In this document: positions 12,365 to 23,900 of the stretch, one piece after another
Position numbering within the stretch: position 1 is the first letter of the stretch
How the letters are laid out: every line of letters starts with the position of its first letter
Source of the DNA: Phoronis australis
Taxonomy: Eukaryota > Phoronida > Phoronidae
Direction of reading: 5' to 3'
Assembly (NCBI GenBank): GCA_002633005.1
Contig: NMRA01000016.1
Coordinates: 1,248,897-1,312,896 of the forward strand
DNA length: 64,000 nt
Program-made: the position numbers and the translations under genes
The notes under the pieces: generated by a model
The model's database searches: none
What the model saw: only the letters and a program-made list of their open reading frames with translations
Told to the model about the DNA's origin: nothing

Positions 12365-13508
12365 ATATAAGAGTTCCAATTAAGAAGAGTAGACCTCACG
12401 ATGATTTTGTGACGAGTCCGATTATCGGCCCGGGGGCTTCCCGTGGTGACAATTTAGGTTTTCTGTGCACGTGGCTCTATTTTTACCGTGTTCCTTGATG
12501 GATTTTTATGAAAATTGTTTCAAAAGTTTCAATTAAAAGGAGGTCAACTGAAGAGAATTTTGTGACGAATCCGATTACCATGGCTTACCCTTGTGGCAAT
12601 TAGGTTTTCTTTACTTGTGGATCTACTTCTGCCATACTCCGTGGTGCATGATCGTAAACTTTGGCAAATACTGTAAGATTCACCTGCCTTCCTTCAGGCG
12701 AATTTGTCTGATATTGTGCGTCATAGTCGCCTTTATATTTCATACAATCCATGATACCCTTTAACAAACATAAGGTTTGCGTTGAAATCGTTGACGCCTT
12801 TCGATACTGATAGGGTTGCTCTTGTTTTCGATATAGTGACCATAGGTATGTTCATTAGCGCTCCTTGTACCTTTGCTGTGCGAAATCAGTATTCTGCACT
12901 TACACAATTGTTAGAACATTCACCTGGACTGATAATGATGTACAAGTATTTGGTTGCTATTGAAGTATCAGTATCTATTCATCTGTCGTATGCCCATTTC
13001 TATGTCTGCTTGTGTGCCTCTTTATATGTCGATCTATGTGCTGTATTTCCATGCAATAGTTCCCTGTGTTCAACTTAGGTGCTACTTATAATCGTATCAT
13101 CATGAAATGCCTTTTCATGAAGCTAAAACCCAATTTCCTTTGACAATAAGAGCTTTTTGTTAATTTATGTATTTGAGTCAATTTAAATTGTTTACAAACA
13201 AGTATAAACCTTAATCAACAATATCCCCATTCAAATGTTGATAAAATATCATTTTTCATTTTTACTGCGTAAAGGTTTTCTCTTGTAACGCGTGGCGATA
13301 CGTGGCACAAACTAGATCTCGGCAATGGTTGAGTAAAGCTTAGTTCAGCATCACGAAGCCTAATGGTGGCGCCATACTGCAATTAGCTATCAGATAATAA
13401 TGTATTGGTTCTGGGTTAAACCAAGACATGATGGTTCAAGATCTATTTTCATGAAATGAAAATTCTTGTTCACATGGTAAAGTTGAAAAGTAACTCTGTT
13501 TCCTGGTT

Positions 13509-13648
13509 CTACGGAAGCTCCTCGATGAGAACCGAACATCCGCTGTTGTAGCATGTTTGCGCATTGCCTATCAATAGCCCGTAGCACGGCCCAACGCGCA
13601 GCTTGACCTGTATGTAGCCAGACCCACTGATGTAGCATAATCCAGAAA
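13509..13648 (-). CDS. Gene 1 exon 6 (C-terminus and stop)
   Basis: 140 nt after TTTACAG. It encodes SGLCYISGSGYIQVKLRVG, four further residues-rich Cys positions and ends SVLIEELP before TAG at 13509-13511. The ending matches the RIIIEELPK end of vertebrate CTHRC1. Confidence 0.92.
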
Positions 13649-16600
13649 CTGTAAAAGAGATTACAATGCACTAATTTATTCTACAGTTCTGCCTTAAGTA
13701 AGGGAATTTTGCCTTAAGTAAGGGCTGGGTTTTGTTGTATTCCATGGGGTAGTGTTGACGGTGGAGGGGTGGTGGTGATGGTCATAACTATGTCGGATAT
13801 GATGGGGCTGGTGATCGTTACAATGATACTGGTGATATTGTTGGTGGTGGTGATGATGATGGTGAGTTTGATTAAAGGGTGATGGTAGCAAAAGTGGAAG
13901 TGTTAGTGCATAGAGATGGTGGTTGTGTTTGGGGTGCTGGTGGTTGTGCAGGTGGAGGTGGTGGTGGTGACGGTGCTGATCGTAGTGGCGAGAGCATGTA
14001 TCTAACACAGAGCCTTTATCGCGTCAAATCTGTAGGCCTAATGTGTCATTAAGAATCATTGTGTAGAGGCAATGGTTTAAACCAAGACCGTATAGGTAGT
14101 ATCATACATTAGCAATCATTGAACTTGGGATGAAACTCAAAACGTGAAATCTCATTTTGAGGACACTCTCCAAGTCAATTGTTAAATCATCAGTCAGGTT
14201 ATTGTGAACAATAACAAATTTAGGTACAAGTTACCTCAATGCCTAGGTCAATCTCACGTCAATGTTTTTTGAAATCAAAACTAAAGTAGAACACCTGCAC
14301 AAAAAGATTTTTGGAACAAAAATACTTACATTGATTACCATTTTGGACAGTTACCGTCTTCGGATTCTGGTACACTATAGTGTCAATTGGGCCGCGATTT
14401 GTGCACTCCTGGTCGTTGAAGGTGAAATACCAACGATTACAGCGAACACCGGCTCCTGCCGAACCATACATGCCAAGGACGCCACTCCACGTGACCCGCA
14501 GCCATGAATAAGTGTTCCTCTTGTAGATTGACATGGACTAAAATGTAATAGTTTTGCTTCAAATGAGGTTGCCGAAAAAGAAAGATCGTCGATCTTAAGA
14601 AACAACCTGCCTCGGTTAAAGTTCGTTTTTTATGCAACAGATGAGTTTCACTTACCATCACTGCCCATGCATCATATTCTTAGTGCACGGCGTCATTATC
14701 AACTTTATGTATCGTCGTCAAAACAGAAATGAAATAAAATATTTTCCCTTCAATTAGTAATGAAATACACCTTATCTCTTCCTGTTGGAATATAGTAAAC
14801 CATTTTTCTTTGTTCTGCCATGTGCCGGCACAAAGCTGTATCTGCATGTACAGTTGGAATACCAGTTTCGTCGAATACAAGTGAACTCATAGACCGAAAA
14901 GAAGAAAGCCACTGACGTAACGGGACTCATGTTTGCCTCGGATTCATGAGGTTTACTACTTTTTCTCGTAGGAATCAATGCTGCCTGGCCTTCTCAAAAA
15001 ATTATTATGTGACAATGACATCAATAAATGGCGTCACGGCTGCAGCGCCTCTTGTACTGCTGTTTCACGTTTTAGCCTGTTACCACATAAGTATCCCGGT
15101 TCATTCAGCAGCGTTTCCCATTTTAAAAGTCACTTGATTAAGCAGTTGTAATTGCTCAGATGTGAAACACATTTTGGTATAATTTGATGGTTCCAGATAT
15201 AACTGAAGATTTCAGGTTACGAGAATACCCGAGGTATCCCGCATGTGCTATTCTATAAGACAAACCTCCGTAACATCTAGGGTATTTTTGTAAATTCAAA
15301 TTTCCTCTAGAAGGTGAACTTGCTTGCACACATGCCCAGTTCAGTCATACGGTCAATCACTCTCCAGTTTGGAAGTAACATGCCTTGCCAAAAGACGGAA
15401 ACCCGCACAGGAGCAATTAACTTTCACATGCGAGAGGGAACTTGAAGGTACAAAAATACCCGAGATGTTCCGAATAAAACTATACTACATGTACATGTAT
15501 ATCCAGTGTGAATGTGTGTGCTGTAAGCGCTGAATGAGCATTGTGATTTTCTTGTGCTATCCATGTGTCTTGTTTCATTGTACAAGAATGGCCAATGCCA
15601 TGACAAGGTTGTTTGGGAGTGCTCTAAAACATCCTCAAACAACGACGCAATTAAGAGAGTCAAATCGGGAAGTTTTAAAGTCAAACACATAAAAGAAAAC
15701 AACGCGACCAAACCAAATCATTGGTAGCCGATCGTGGAACTATTTCCGTGAGAACGATAGCACGCTCACAATTCGCTATTTTAGATCATGTTGTAGCCGC
15801 GCAGCTTTCTGTTTTAAAACACCAGGCGTGCGTTCAGTAACGCTAGGACCTACCCTAGGACTTAACTAAAATCTAGCCAAAGTCACGTGATCTCATTTGA
15901 AATACACGGCAACATCTCACGTAATCTCGCGAAGTCTTGATCTTTAGCGAGGTCCTAGCGTTACTGAACGGGAGGCTGACTTCAGCCAGAGTAGATTCGC
16001 GCGCGGATGAGTCTTATGGGAAGTCATTTAGCGACGTAATAGGATTATGAAATGTGTAAAAGCGCAAAGATACAACCATTGCCACAGGCGTGGGTCGAAT
16101 GCGTCGCGGGTCGAGGGGGTCGTGGGATGTGGGGTCGATGGGTTTTTGAACAAATTTGTTGTTTGTCTTGTGGTACGGAGATTCAAAACTGGAAAAATGG
16201 CTACAGTTTTTCTTCTTACATGCAGGTGTTCAAAGCAGTCCCATCGGCAACTTTTTCTCTTCACGTCGTAGAGTATCCCATTTGATACACGGGGGGTTCG
16301 TATTTATTATATTTCTTTGAAAAAAATACACAAAGTGCCTAGAAGTAAATGTAATATCATTTGTTTATCAAATGATTTTGGCTCGTGTAGGCCAGTATGT
16401 TTCGTATCATGCCGAAATGTTGTAGCTTAAAATCAAAAGTGGGTACCTACAGCAATGACACCATTGTCCACGCCAGACGACCAAGCCCGACTCCAGTAGT
16501 AGTAGTTTCTGTTACTGTAACCACAAAATACAAGTGTTTATTGGATGATTGTAGAAAACTCCGATTCAGAAGGGATGTAGACACTATCTCAAATTGGCAT

Positions 16601-19600
16601 TGTGCTGCTGAACATATTTTCCCCTCATTTGTGTAATTTATTGACAACTTTGTATTAACAATCGTCTGTCTTATCAATCAAAATATGACAACACTGCAGG
16701 ATTCTCGTATTTTTAAAAATTTGACACATTACATAAGAAAAAATATATATAGTATCTGCAAGTCAACTACTTTGTGAGGATTTCGAGACGAGTGTTTATA
16801 AAAACGGACGGTGAATCAGTTGTGTAGCACAAAACAAATCCCGCTTTCCAGTGAAACCATTTATCAAAATTCGATTGCTTTTGATCGATTATTGAAATTA
16901 GCAACTTACCTGAAACGGCCGATCCTATTGTTAAGATCCTGGAATAAATAAAGAGTACTGACTGTCACTATAGATTACAGACAACAGATTCGCAACATTT
17001 TCTTGCGTGCTATCCTAGAGAAGGGGCCATTTTCCTAAAGTACCAATTTCAGTTTCCGGTTACTGTACTGTGACGGGAAATTCTTGGGTCTATTTTACTG
17101 TCCGGTTCTAGGAAAAAAATAATAATTTCTGCATTGAAACGCTGTTCAAAGTCTTCCAGTAATAGAACTGTTGGTATCGTGAATACGTTTGGCACCCGAC
17201 CATACAACAGCCGACCATGATTAGCAGACGACGTTCTTGCCGGATGTAAAACTTGCTAATTTTTCCAAGTGCCGCTAGTGAATAATGACGTCACGGCTTA
17301 TGCGTCGTGTATTGAATATATACGGAGTTGACGGTCCATGTACTATAGCCTATGCTTTCAAAGATAGTTCAACCTTATTGGAGAAGGTCTGAAGACGCAC
17401 TTGAAGATGTGTTCCACAAAAGTAATTTAACCGTTATTTTACTATTCCAAGGCGACTGACATAACAATAAAGGTCCTTTTTAGCGGATACACACACACAC
17501 ACACAAACACACACACACGCGCGCGCACACACACGCACACGCATACATACTTACATACATGCATACATACATACATATAATACTTTGACCCTGACTTATT
17601 ATTGTAAAACCTTTTTTCGTAATAAACATGAAAAAGAATTCTGTAAACTTACGTTCACTCGTTGTTCTAGCTTGTAGATTCTCTCTGAAAAATGGAAATA
17701 AGTAGTTTTATTCATTTTATTTCTAAATATTGTAAAATTCCGTTCATTCATTCTTCCAGCATGTAGATTTCCTCCAAATAATCAGAGACAGAGATAGCCT
17801 TAAAATTTTAGAGTAAACCTCGCTGTTTTCATTTTTGTGCTTCTGTGCACATGCGCCAGCGTTGATTTTGCTGGACAACGTCATGTGGCAGCTGCGATAT
17901 CATGATATCTTCTGGTTCAACAGGATGGTTTCATAAGTTGGAATTTACTAATCGTAAAAGGCAGCCTAGTTCAAAAATTTGTAAATGTATACCAGACTAA
18001 GTAATATGCAACATGGCATAATGTTACCTCCTTTCTGTTATCAAAATAAAAGCCTTTTTGAGGACAATTTCGTACCTAGGCCAAGATCAGAAAATCATCG
18101 ACTATTTCCGTCTAATTCCGTGACCTGAGCTGCTGTGCCTCATCAGCTCAGAAACGATTCCTGAATGGCAGCGGCCATGTCGACCTTGAAAACGTATTGA
18201 TATCCCCGCGGTATGATGGGCCGTTGGGAGGAAAGTGTCGCAGGAAAAACACGAGCGTAATCATGTACATTACGCCGTTATTTACGTCGTTAATTACGCC
18301 GTAAAATTACGAGCGTAATTTTTAAATTACGCTCGTAATTTAGTTTAAACTTTTAGCCAATGACGTTGGGTTTTACAATCCACGGTCGCGCGTTCTCATG
18401 GAAATACTTATGTACTGACGGGTTACATGTCCACGATACGAGCGCTGAATCATGGCGGATCAAATCGCTGCTGCAATGTCAGCGATTGTGCAAGAACGAG
18501 CTGCCTAGCAAGTCGTGTATAGGTCAACACTGATTGGTTTAAATTTGGAACGTTCTTAAAGTATTTTACGAGCGTAATTTACGGCGACATTTCCGCCATT
18601 TAATTTACGAGCGAAATTTTACTGCAGCACTTTTGCAATTTAATTTACGCTCGTTACGAGCGTAGTTTTACGGCGAAACTTTTCCCCGTTTAATTTACGA
18701 GCGACACTTCTGCAATTTAATTTACGCTCGTAATTACGAGCGTAATTTTACGGCGACACTTTCCCCTCAACGGCCCACCATACAGCGAGCGTAAATGCGT
18801 TGTTATTTTGTTTGCTTGATGTTGATTCTCATTTTAGTTCTTAGGAAAAACCTGCTTTAAAACATGACAAAAACTTACAATACATATCTCTGTTGTCTAC
18901 ATATGAAAATCCGTATACGGAGGTGTAGTGAATTGTAGTCAATGAGCTGAATGTCATCGATGGTAAAATATTGCAGTGTTAGGAGCATTGTGCAGTATTT
19001 TTCAATCTGTTCGTTACACGGATTTCACTCATTCAAGGCCCAGACAGCTAATAAATGTGCTCATCTTCCGTCGCGGAACAGATGTCCGCGGGCTCTACTT
19101 ATACGAATGCTTTTGGCTGAGGGGTCATTCCTTTTACGTTAAACTCATTAATACCTATATTATATACCATTTGGCACCATGGCGAGTTTTCTTTCTGAAG
19201 TTATTTTTGTCNAACAGATGTCCGCGCAGGTCAGGCGGTCGGGCTCTGCTTATACGAATGCTTTTGGCTGAGGGGTCATTCCTTTTACGTTAAACTCATT
19301 AATAGCTATATTATATACCATTTGGCACCATGGCGAGTTTTCTTTCTGAAGTTATTTTTGTCGTTCATTCTTGGTCGTCAGCCGCCCGGCTGTAATGGAA
19401 GTCGCGGAAGACCAGCAGTATAGTAAATGTAGTTTCCGTCTAAGCTTTTTTCGATATTTTCACATATTTAATCGTCAGGATATTCTAACTGTAAAGAAGT
19501 TTTATTCAATTATTTTGATATTTCATGTTTGTTGGTATGTCCATACTGTTTGTTTACCAGATTTAATTACACCCAGTAAAACACACTTAGCCTACTAGTC

Positions 19601-20764
19601 TGCCATAGTCGACCTTGTTATTCAATCGCTGCTAGTCCGTAATGTCTGAAACTATCTTTCTATCTTTGAATGTATACAGCATTTATGATTTGAAGCATTC
19701 ATTCGGATAAAGCCGCCTTCGACGGCATGCCTTCGCATTTCGCTTGTCCGCTCTGTCCGCACCGGGTCATGCGCGGTAGATCCGAGTCCGGCAAATAATT
19801 TCTGTTAAAATTTATTTTTTCCTCATTTTGTCAACAATTTCAATAAAAATTATCCCTGTTTTGGTTTTATTAAAGCTAAGGTCCCCTGCCCATTATTTTA
19901 TCCTTGTTTAGAGGTCAGTAACAGACAGTCTCACAGCTGGCGTTCTTACGCATGGGTCCCTGAATGAATTATACTTACGGTATTGCGTTTAGTTCAAAAC
20001 GGCGGTGTGTTATTCGGGTCGGATTCTTGAGCGGCGAGTTTATTCAAACTTTCTTCGACTAGCAATTGTGCATTGGTTATGGAATCGGTACTGCTTGATT
20101 CCATATAACTTTTTCTAACTATTTGATAAGGGTTAAAAACCTGTACTACTAGGACTTCAACGTCTCAACATTTACATCATCGTAAAGTATATAAACGTTG
20201 CAGTTCAACGTGAATGGCATTACCTTTCCGTTTTGACAGCAAATTTAACCTTTATCTTACAAAAACATATACACACTAATTTACATTACACCGGAAGATG
20301 GGTTATTATATCGAGTAAAAAGTTTAATCTCATAGATTTTTAAAATTATCAAATAATAGCCAAGATGTGAAGAAATTCACTGTTCTCACCACACCGCATT
20401 TACTATCTACTTCAGTAAATAGGGTTTGTGTTAATTCACGTTTTCGGCCTAATAAGACACAAATGACGTAATATTTTTATTTCAACTGCTTATTATTCCT
20501 GTCGTAATGAAGCCGGAAGTGAACATTTTCTCAACAGTTATTTTCTGTCGCGTCTAATGGCGGCCATTCACACATGATAAATATCATAAATAATTAAAGA
20601 AGGACATAACTGTTGCTGTAACAGATTTTTTCTTGTATTCAAAATGACATAAATATCAAAAACTAACCTCCAGTTCCGCAACAACAATCGGCGTTGGCGA
20701 ACTTGGAATCCACAATCAGGAGTGCGAGAACTACCGCACTAAGAAGTTTAAACCAACAACCCAT
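13509..20764 (-). CDS. CTHRC1-like secreted coiled-coil protein, gene 1 (six exons)
   Basis: Exons in coding order are 20668-20764, 17653-17684, 16910-16938, 16451-16514, 14330-14537 and 13509-13648. All boundaries are GT-AG and the phases agree, giving 570 nt and 189 residues. Residues 1-25 form a signal peptide ([18 protein letters not shown].., cleavage likely after ANA). Cys27-29 and Gly30 follow. Residues 35-52 form a coiled coil with Ile35, Leu38, Val42, Leu45, Ile49 and Phe52 at a/d positions. Residues 54-189 match the C-terminal domain of collagen triple helix repeat-containing protein 1: [54 protein letters not shown] and the end SVLIEELP. Vertebrate CTHRC1 is a secreted matrix and Wnt-related glycoprotein with a Gly-X-Y repeat; none is present here. 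I infer a secreted oligomer held by the coiled coil. The start codon lies in CCAAAATGG downstream of a TATA box. Confidence 0.9.
13735..13995. repeat. Intronic GGT/GAT triplet repeat, gene 1
   Basis: An imperfect GGT/GTG/GAT minisatellite in the last intron. Matching tracts occur in the last intron of gene 2 (27895-28195) and gene 3 (49135-49395). Antisense His-rich open frames here are products of the repeat. Confidence 0.9.
14330..14537 (-). CDS. Gene 1 exon 5 (CTHRC1-like core)
   Basis: 208 nt from phase 0 to phase 1, TTTTAG acceptor and GTAAGT donor. It contains [13 protein letters not shown], the WYFTFN signature preceded by Cys-Asn-Arg, and [10 protein letters not shown]. Confidence 0.93.
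15150..15500. repeat. Intronic tandem units with 'tacccgaggt' core
   Basis: Two diverged units of about 250 bp, each with 'aatacccgaggt' followed by 'tgctat' or a similar stretch. The same units occur in the matching intron of gene 2 at 29385-29900. Confidence 0.6.
15831..15970. mobile_element. 140-bp MITE in gene 1 intron
   Basis: The ends are perfect 21-bp inverted repeats starting CGTTCAGTAACGCTAGG (15831-15851 and 15950-15970). There is no coding capacity. A diverged relative lies at 26844-26982. No clear target-site duplication is visible. Confidence 0.85.
16451..16514 (-). CDS. Gene 1 exon 4 (start of CTHRC1-like domain)
   Basis: 64 nt, GGTTACAG acceptor and GTAGGT donor. It encodes NRNYYYWSRAWSSG and VDNGVIA, which align with the [20 protein letters not shown] region of CTHRC1. 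Confidence 0.9.
16910..16938 (-). CDS. Gene 1 exon 3 (DLNNRIGRF)
   Basis: 29 nt from phase 0 to phase 2, TTCCAG acceptor and GTAAGT donor. It continues the heptads begun in exon 2. Confidence 0.88.
17489..17580. repeat. CA/CG/CATA microsatellite in a gene 1 intron
   Basis: A run of CA units, a short CGCGCG interruption and then CATA units. The homologous intron of gene 3 has an AT/TATG tract at 51469-51580. Confidence 0.9.
17653..17684 (-). CDS. Gene 1 exon 2 (mini-exon [11 protein letters not shown])
   Basis: 32 nt between TTTTTCAG and GTAAGT. It enters in phase 1 and leaves in phase 0, encoding the first heptads of the coiled coil. The same exon is almost base-identical in genes 2 and 3. 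Confidence 0.88.
17742..17771 (-). pseudogene. Gene 1 decayed duplicate mini-exon A
   Basis: This is a tandem copy of the mini-exon at 17653-17684. Its donor has changed from AAC|GTAAGT to AACGGAATT, so it can no longer be spliced normally. Confidence 0.75.
18214..18780. mobile_element. 567-bp inverted-repeat transposon, TA target site
   Basis: The ends are imperfect 28-bp inverted repeats beginning TGRTGGGCCGTTG and reaching GGAAAGTGTCGC. Each end is flanked by TA (18212-18213, 18781-18782), as for Tc1/mariner-type insertion. The interior is dominated by the palindrome-forming words ACGAGCGTAATT and AATTACGCTCGT in both directions. A short frame at about 18452-18508 (MADQIAAAMSAIVQERAA then stop) may be the remnant of an internal gene. 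It lies in intron 1 of gene 1. Confidence 0.8.
19077..19211. repeat. Short duplicate before the n at 19212
   Basis: 135 bp nearly identical to 19213-19362, which has 15 bp extra near its start. The duplicates meet at a single n inside intron 1 of gene 1. Confidence 0.9.
19213..19362. repeat. Short duplicate after the n at 19212
   Basis: Partner of 19077-19211. This is probably the other allele at an unmerged contig overlap. Confidence 0.9.
20668..20764 (-). CDS. Gene 1 exon 1 (signal peptide, CCCG)
   Basis: 97 nt, ends in phase 1 before GTTAGT. It encodes the signal peptide and the Cys-Cys-Cys-Gly-Thr-Gly stretch. Confidence 0.9.
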
Positions 20765-20809
20765 TTTGGCAAAGGATGATGGAATAATTCGAACAAAACT
20801 ACCACAATC

Positions 20810-20817
20810 TTTTTATA
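20810..20817 (-). promoter_or_regulatory. Gene 1 TATA box
   Basis: TATAAAAA on the minus strand, 46-53 bp upstream of the ATG, with CCAAT four bases further upstream. Equivalent boxes are at 33727-33734 and 53449-53460. The spacing implies a leader of about 20 nt. Confidence 0.7.
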
Positions 20818-20824
20818 CATTGGC

Positions 20825-20950
20825 TGTGCATTCCGTGCCCTATAAAATAAATATCATATTGTATGAAATGCGTTGCTCCAATAAAAACTTCTTCAGCTCT
20901 TTGCCGATGTTGATGATTGGTCGATGGTGATTTGCGATATACGCCTCCTT
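20825..20950 (-). promoter_or_regulatory. Conserved proximal promoter block, gene 1
   Basis: On the minus strand this block contains ATTGGAGCAACG and, further upstream, CGACCAATCATC. Both are kept with the same spacing at 33740-33870 and 53465-53595, while sequence further out diverges more. The transcription factors are unknown; CCAAT-type factors are possible. Confidence 0.5.
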
Positions 20951-23900
20951 GTTGAAAAGTTGAGTACACCGCTCACCTCATAAGTCACCGCCTCATATGT
21001 CACTTGTACTAGTCACATTCATTAACACGAACCTGGTATGCTTGAACAAATCTTACTTTTTCCGCATAAATGTGTTTGCTGCTAAAGCTGCTAGTAATGT
21101 CCTGGTAAAGCACCGCTGTTACTTCTAGACTGTTAATTCTAGGGTTACTACGAGGAGTACGGCACTAAGCAAACTCTTAGACAAAAAATCTAGGTGTCTA
21201 TTTTGCATTCTCATAATCTCACAGTTTTGCAAGAGACAGAAGTTAGCAAAAATGACACCGTTGGTTGCACAGAAGACTCACTTAGCCTTTGGGTTCTCCC
21301 CTGGTGTCCATTTCTTCCCAAGTTCAAATCGACCAATTTCCATTGCAAAAACAGAGAAACACTACTTTTAATTGTCCTGCACCTTGGCGCTTTGTTAACG
21401 CTTTTTATCCACCAATGTACATGTACCACTTTATATTCAGTTTAAACTGTGCTGAAGATTTTATCTTTTAGATACGCAAGATGCTGCCACATTAAGAAAA
21501 ATGCACGTTATCTAATTATTCGTTTTTCGTGACTTTGCTTTCACCTTAACACTCCTTCAGCAGTGAGACTAATAAATCACAAATGTCAACATTAACGGCC
21601 TATCTGAGGTAAACGCTCTGATAACAACACAAATTTTAACAATAAATGATACAGTTTGTGACTATGTCGACGCGCATCAATGCCAATTCGACAGTAAACA
21701 CGTGTCACGTGACTTCAAAAAACAACCTTTTCCTCGCTGGTAATCTTCGTGCTGCTAGGTGGTCGGTAGCCAGCACGCAGGTATCACATAATTTTCCTCG
21801 GGATTTTCTGATTGGCTAATCGAATTCTCAACAGGCAGCGCTTTACGCAGACAAACTGGCATGGCTGATGGACTGAAGCGTAAATGTGGTCTGTTGATGC
21901 TCAGGAAATGTGAATCTTAGAAAATGGTGGTTGCGTCTTTTCGGAGAGCATCTTTCTACTGTCGATGACTTTTGTTTACGATACTGTCCTGTAGTCATAC
22001 AGTATGAATAACACACCGGTTAAATCGGCCAGATATGTGTTTATTGTACATGTACGTGCTTCAAGCACGCGGGTATTAAACATCAATGTAGAAACGAAAT
22101 AGTTGCTGCGACGCCTCTTGCATGACAAGGCTAAAACTCGTTCGCAGTCCGCTAATTTTTACGTTGTTGTAAAGCTATCCAAGGACTGCTGAGGTTACAT
22201 CAACCAATGCTAAAGCGCGTGCCTCTGCGTGATACCTGCATACTGGTTAGGTACGTAGGGAACCAGAGAGGACCTTTTCCAGCGTTTTGTCTAGTAATAT
22301 GAAGTGCCAAACGGTTCTTAAACGAGTATCTTTCTGTGCGTTGAAATATGCTTAGCCAACGCGTAGTTTTGTTTAAACAGCGCGCTGACTGGAATTAGTT
22401 ATTCGTTTAGTATTACCGGTAGTTATGTCCAAGCAAAGACAAGCTTACATTCAGGACATAACTGTAGCATCATTTACGTAGTCACTTGTATTGATAAGAA
22501 CCTGCAACATTCGTGAAAAGTTGCCTTGCACCCATGTAGATTGCACGGGCGTGATTGGGCAATATATAGGCAAGAGTGCGCGCTGATTAAACTACGTTTT
22601 GATTAATCAAAAGTGCGCGTTGAATAAGAGCATAACAATGTCCGTTTAAGACCTAAATTCAGTGCCTTGATTAAGCAAAACCATGCCATGATTAACCACA
22701 TAACCCTTTGGGGATTCATAAATAATATCAAGTGGCAAGATGAGAGATGATTTTGTCACAGCGAAACTCATAACGTGTCACCAAACAGGTGCGGATAATC
22801 GTATCCTAATTATGACAGCATGCCGGGAAGCGGCAGTCATAACGCCTGTAAAACCGCGGTCTTACCGGTGCAAAGTATGCAAATTTTCAGTTTATACATC
22901 GACGTAGAATTCAAAGACCTTTGTCTACTTTGTCCACATACTGGATAAACAGCCGGGAAATCAATACGTTCCTTTCAACCGTTCCTTAAAAAATCCCGGT
23001 TTCAACGTGTTGTTTCAACTGAGAGTTCACTCTCCCTTGAACAGTAGGGGTCACAGTTTGGGAGAGATGGCTCGCCCTAATCATTTTCTGTACCTTCACG
23101 TTTTACTAGCAATGGACTTCCAAGATGCTCTTGTGGCAAAATAAATCAAGTCCTGTCATGGTGAGAAATACAATGGCCAGCTCTAAAACACGGCAAAGTT
23201 CTGACAATTTTTGGTGAACGACTGGGTGCAGACCTCTTCTACAGAGCAGTCGCAGTTTAACGCTCTTGTTGTCGGAGCTAAACCCCATTCTATAAATGGC
23301 TGCGTATTTTAAGATTATATATTTGGCTGGTAAAGTTACGAGCCGTGATTCCAGCTAATGGCTTGCAGACAACGTCAAGAATTAGGGACCTATAATCAAA
23401 TCAAAAAAAAGAAAATAAACAGCAGACTTGTAATTTTGTAGCTCTGTCCTATAATACCCAAATTGCATTCTTCAGTCGAACGTTGTTAATTGTTGTCCCT
23501 TTGTATCGTGTGGAAAATAAACATTATTTTACAAAAAAGCGAGTACATGAAATAGTATCAGAACACCAGTTTTCATCGTAATATCGCTAATATTTTGGGA
23601 ATCATTAGAATCAAATGACACTGCTGTTCCTCTACTATGTTTTGTTCCAAAGCTTGCAAATTTAAGACCATTCAGCTCTTTCTCAAAAACTTTTTCAATG
23701 TTCCCTTGTAATGAACATTGTTGTATCTGTAACGTAATATGAATTTTAATACGTGTTTCCATTTGAGTAAGTTAGAGCATCACGAGTATTTTGGCTCAAA
23801 ATAACACTCATTTTGGACTCAAAAGGGTTTATTTAGTGAAGCAGTTTTAAAACGGCATGAAACAACGGGAAAGAAATAATCTTTATGGTGATTATGTAGA

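Larger units (their letters stand above)
9745..13508. repeat. Block B: 3' flank of gene 1, paired with 46970-48924
   Basis: The same order of short matches is seen as downstream of gene 3. For example 9749-9840 match 46980-47070, 10220-10265 match 47500-47540, 10560-10773 match 47562-47785, and 12366-13500 match 47795-48915. Block B1 is longer because it carries a SINE (10291-10542) and a 1.6-kb insert (10774-12364). No conserved coding frame is present. A canonical AATAAA is not evident just after the gene 1 stop codon. Confidence 0.75.

Noticed and set aside
13694-14008. His-rich minus-strand frame (and the Pro/His-rich one at 49087-49401)
   Set aside because: Both are translations of the intronic GGT/GAT repeat; frames are not maintained between copies.
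17742-17771. Mini-exon A of gene 1 as an expressed exon
   Set aside because: The donor GT is mutated to GG; inclusion would need a cryptic donor.
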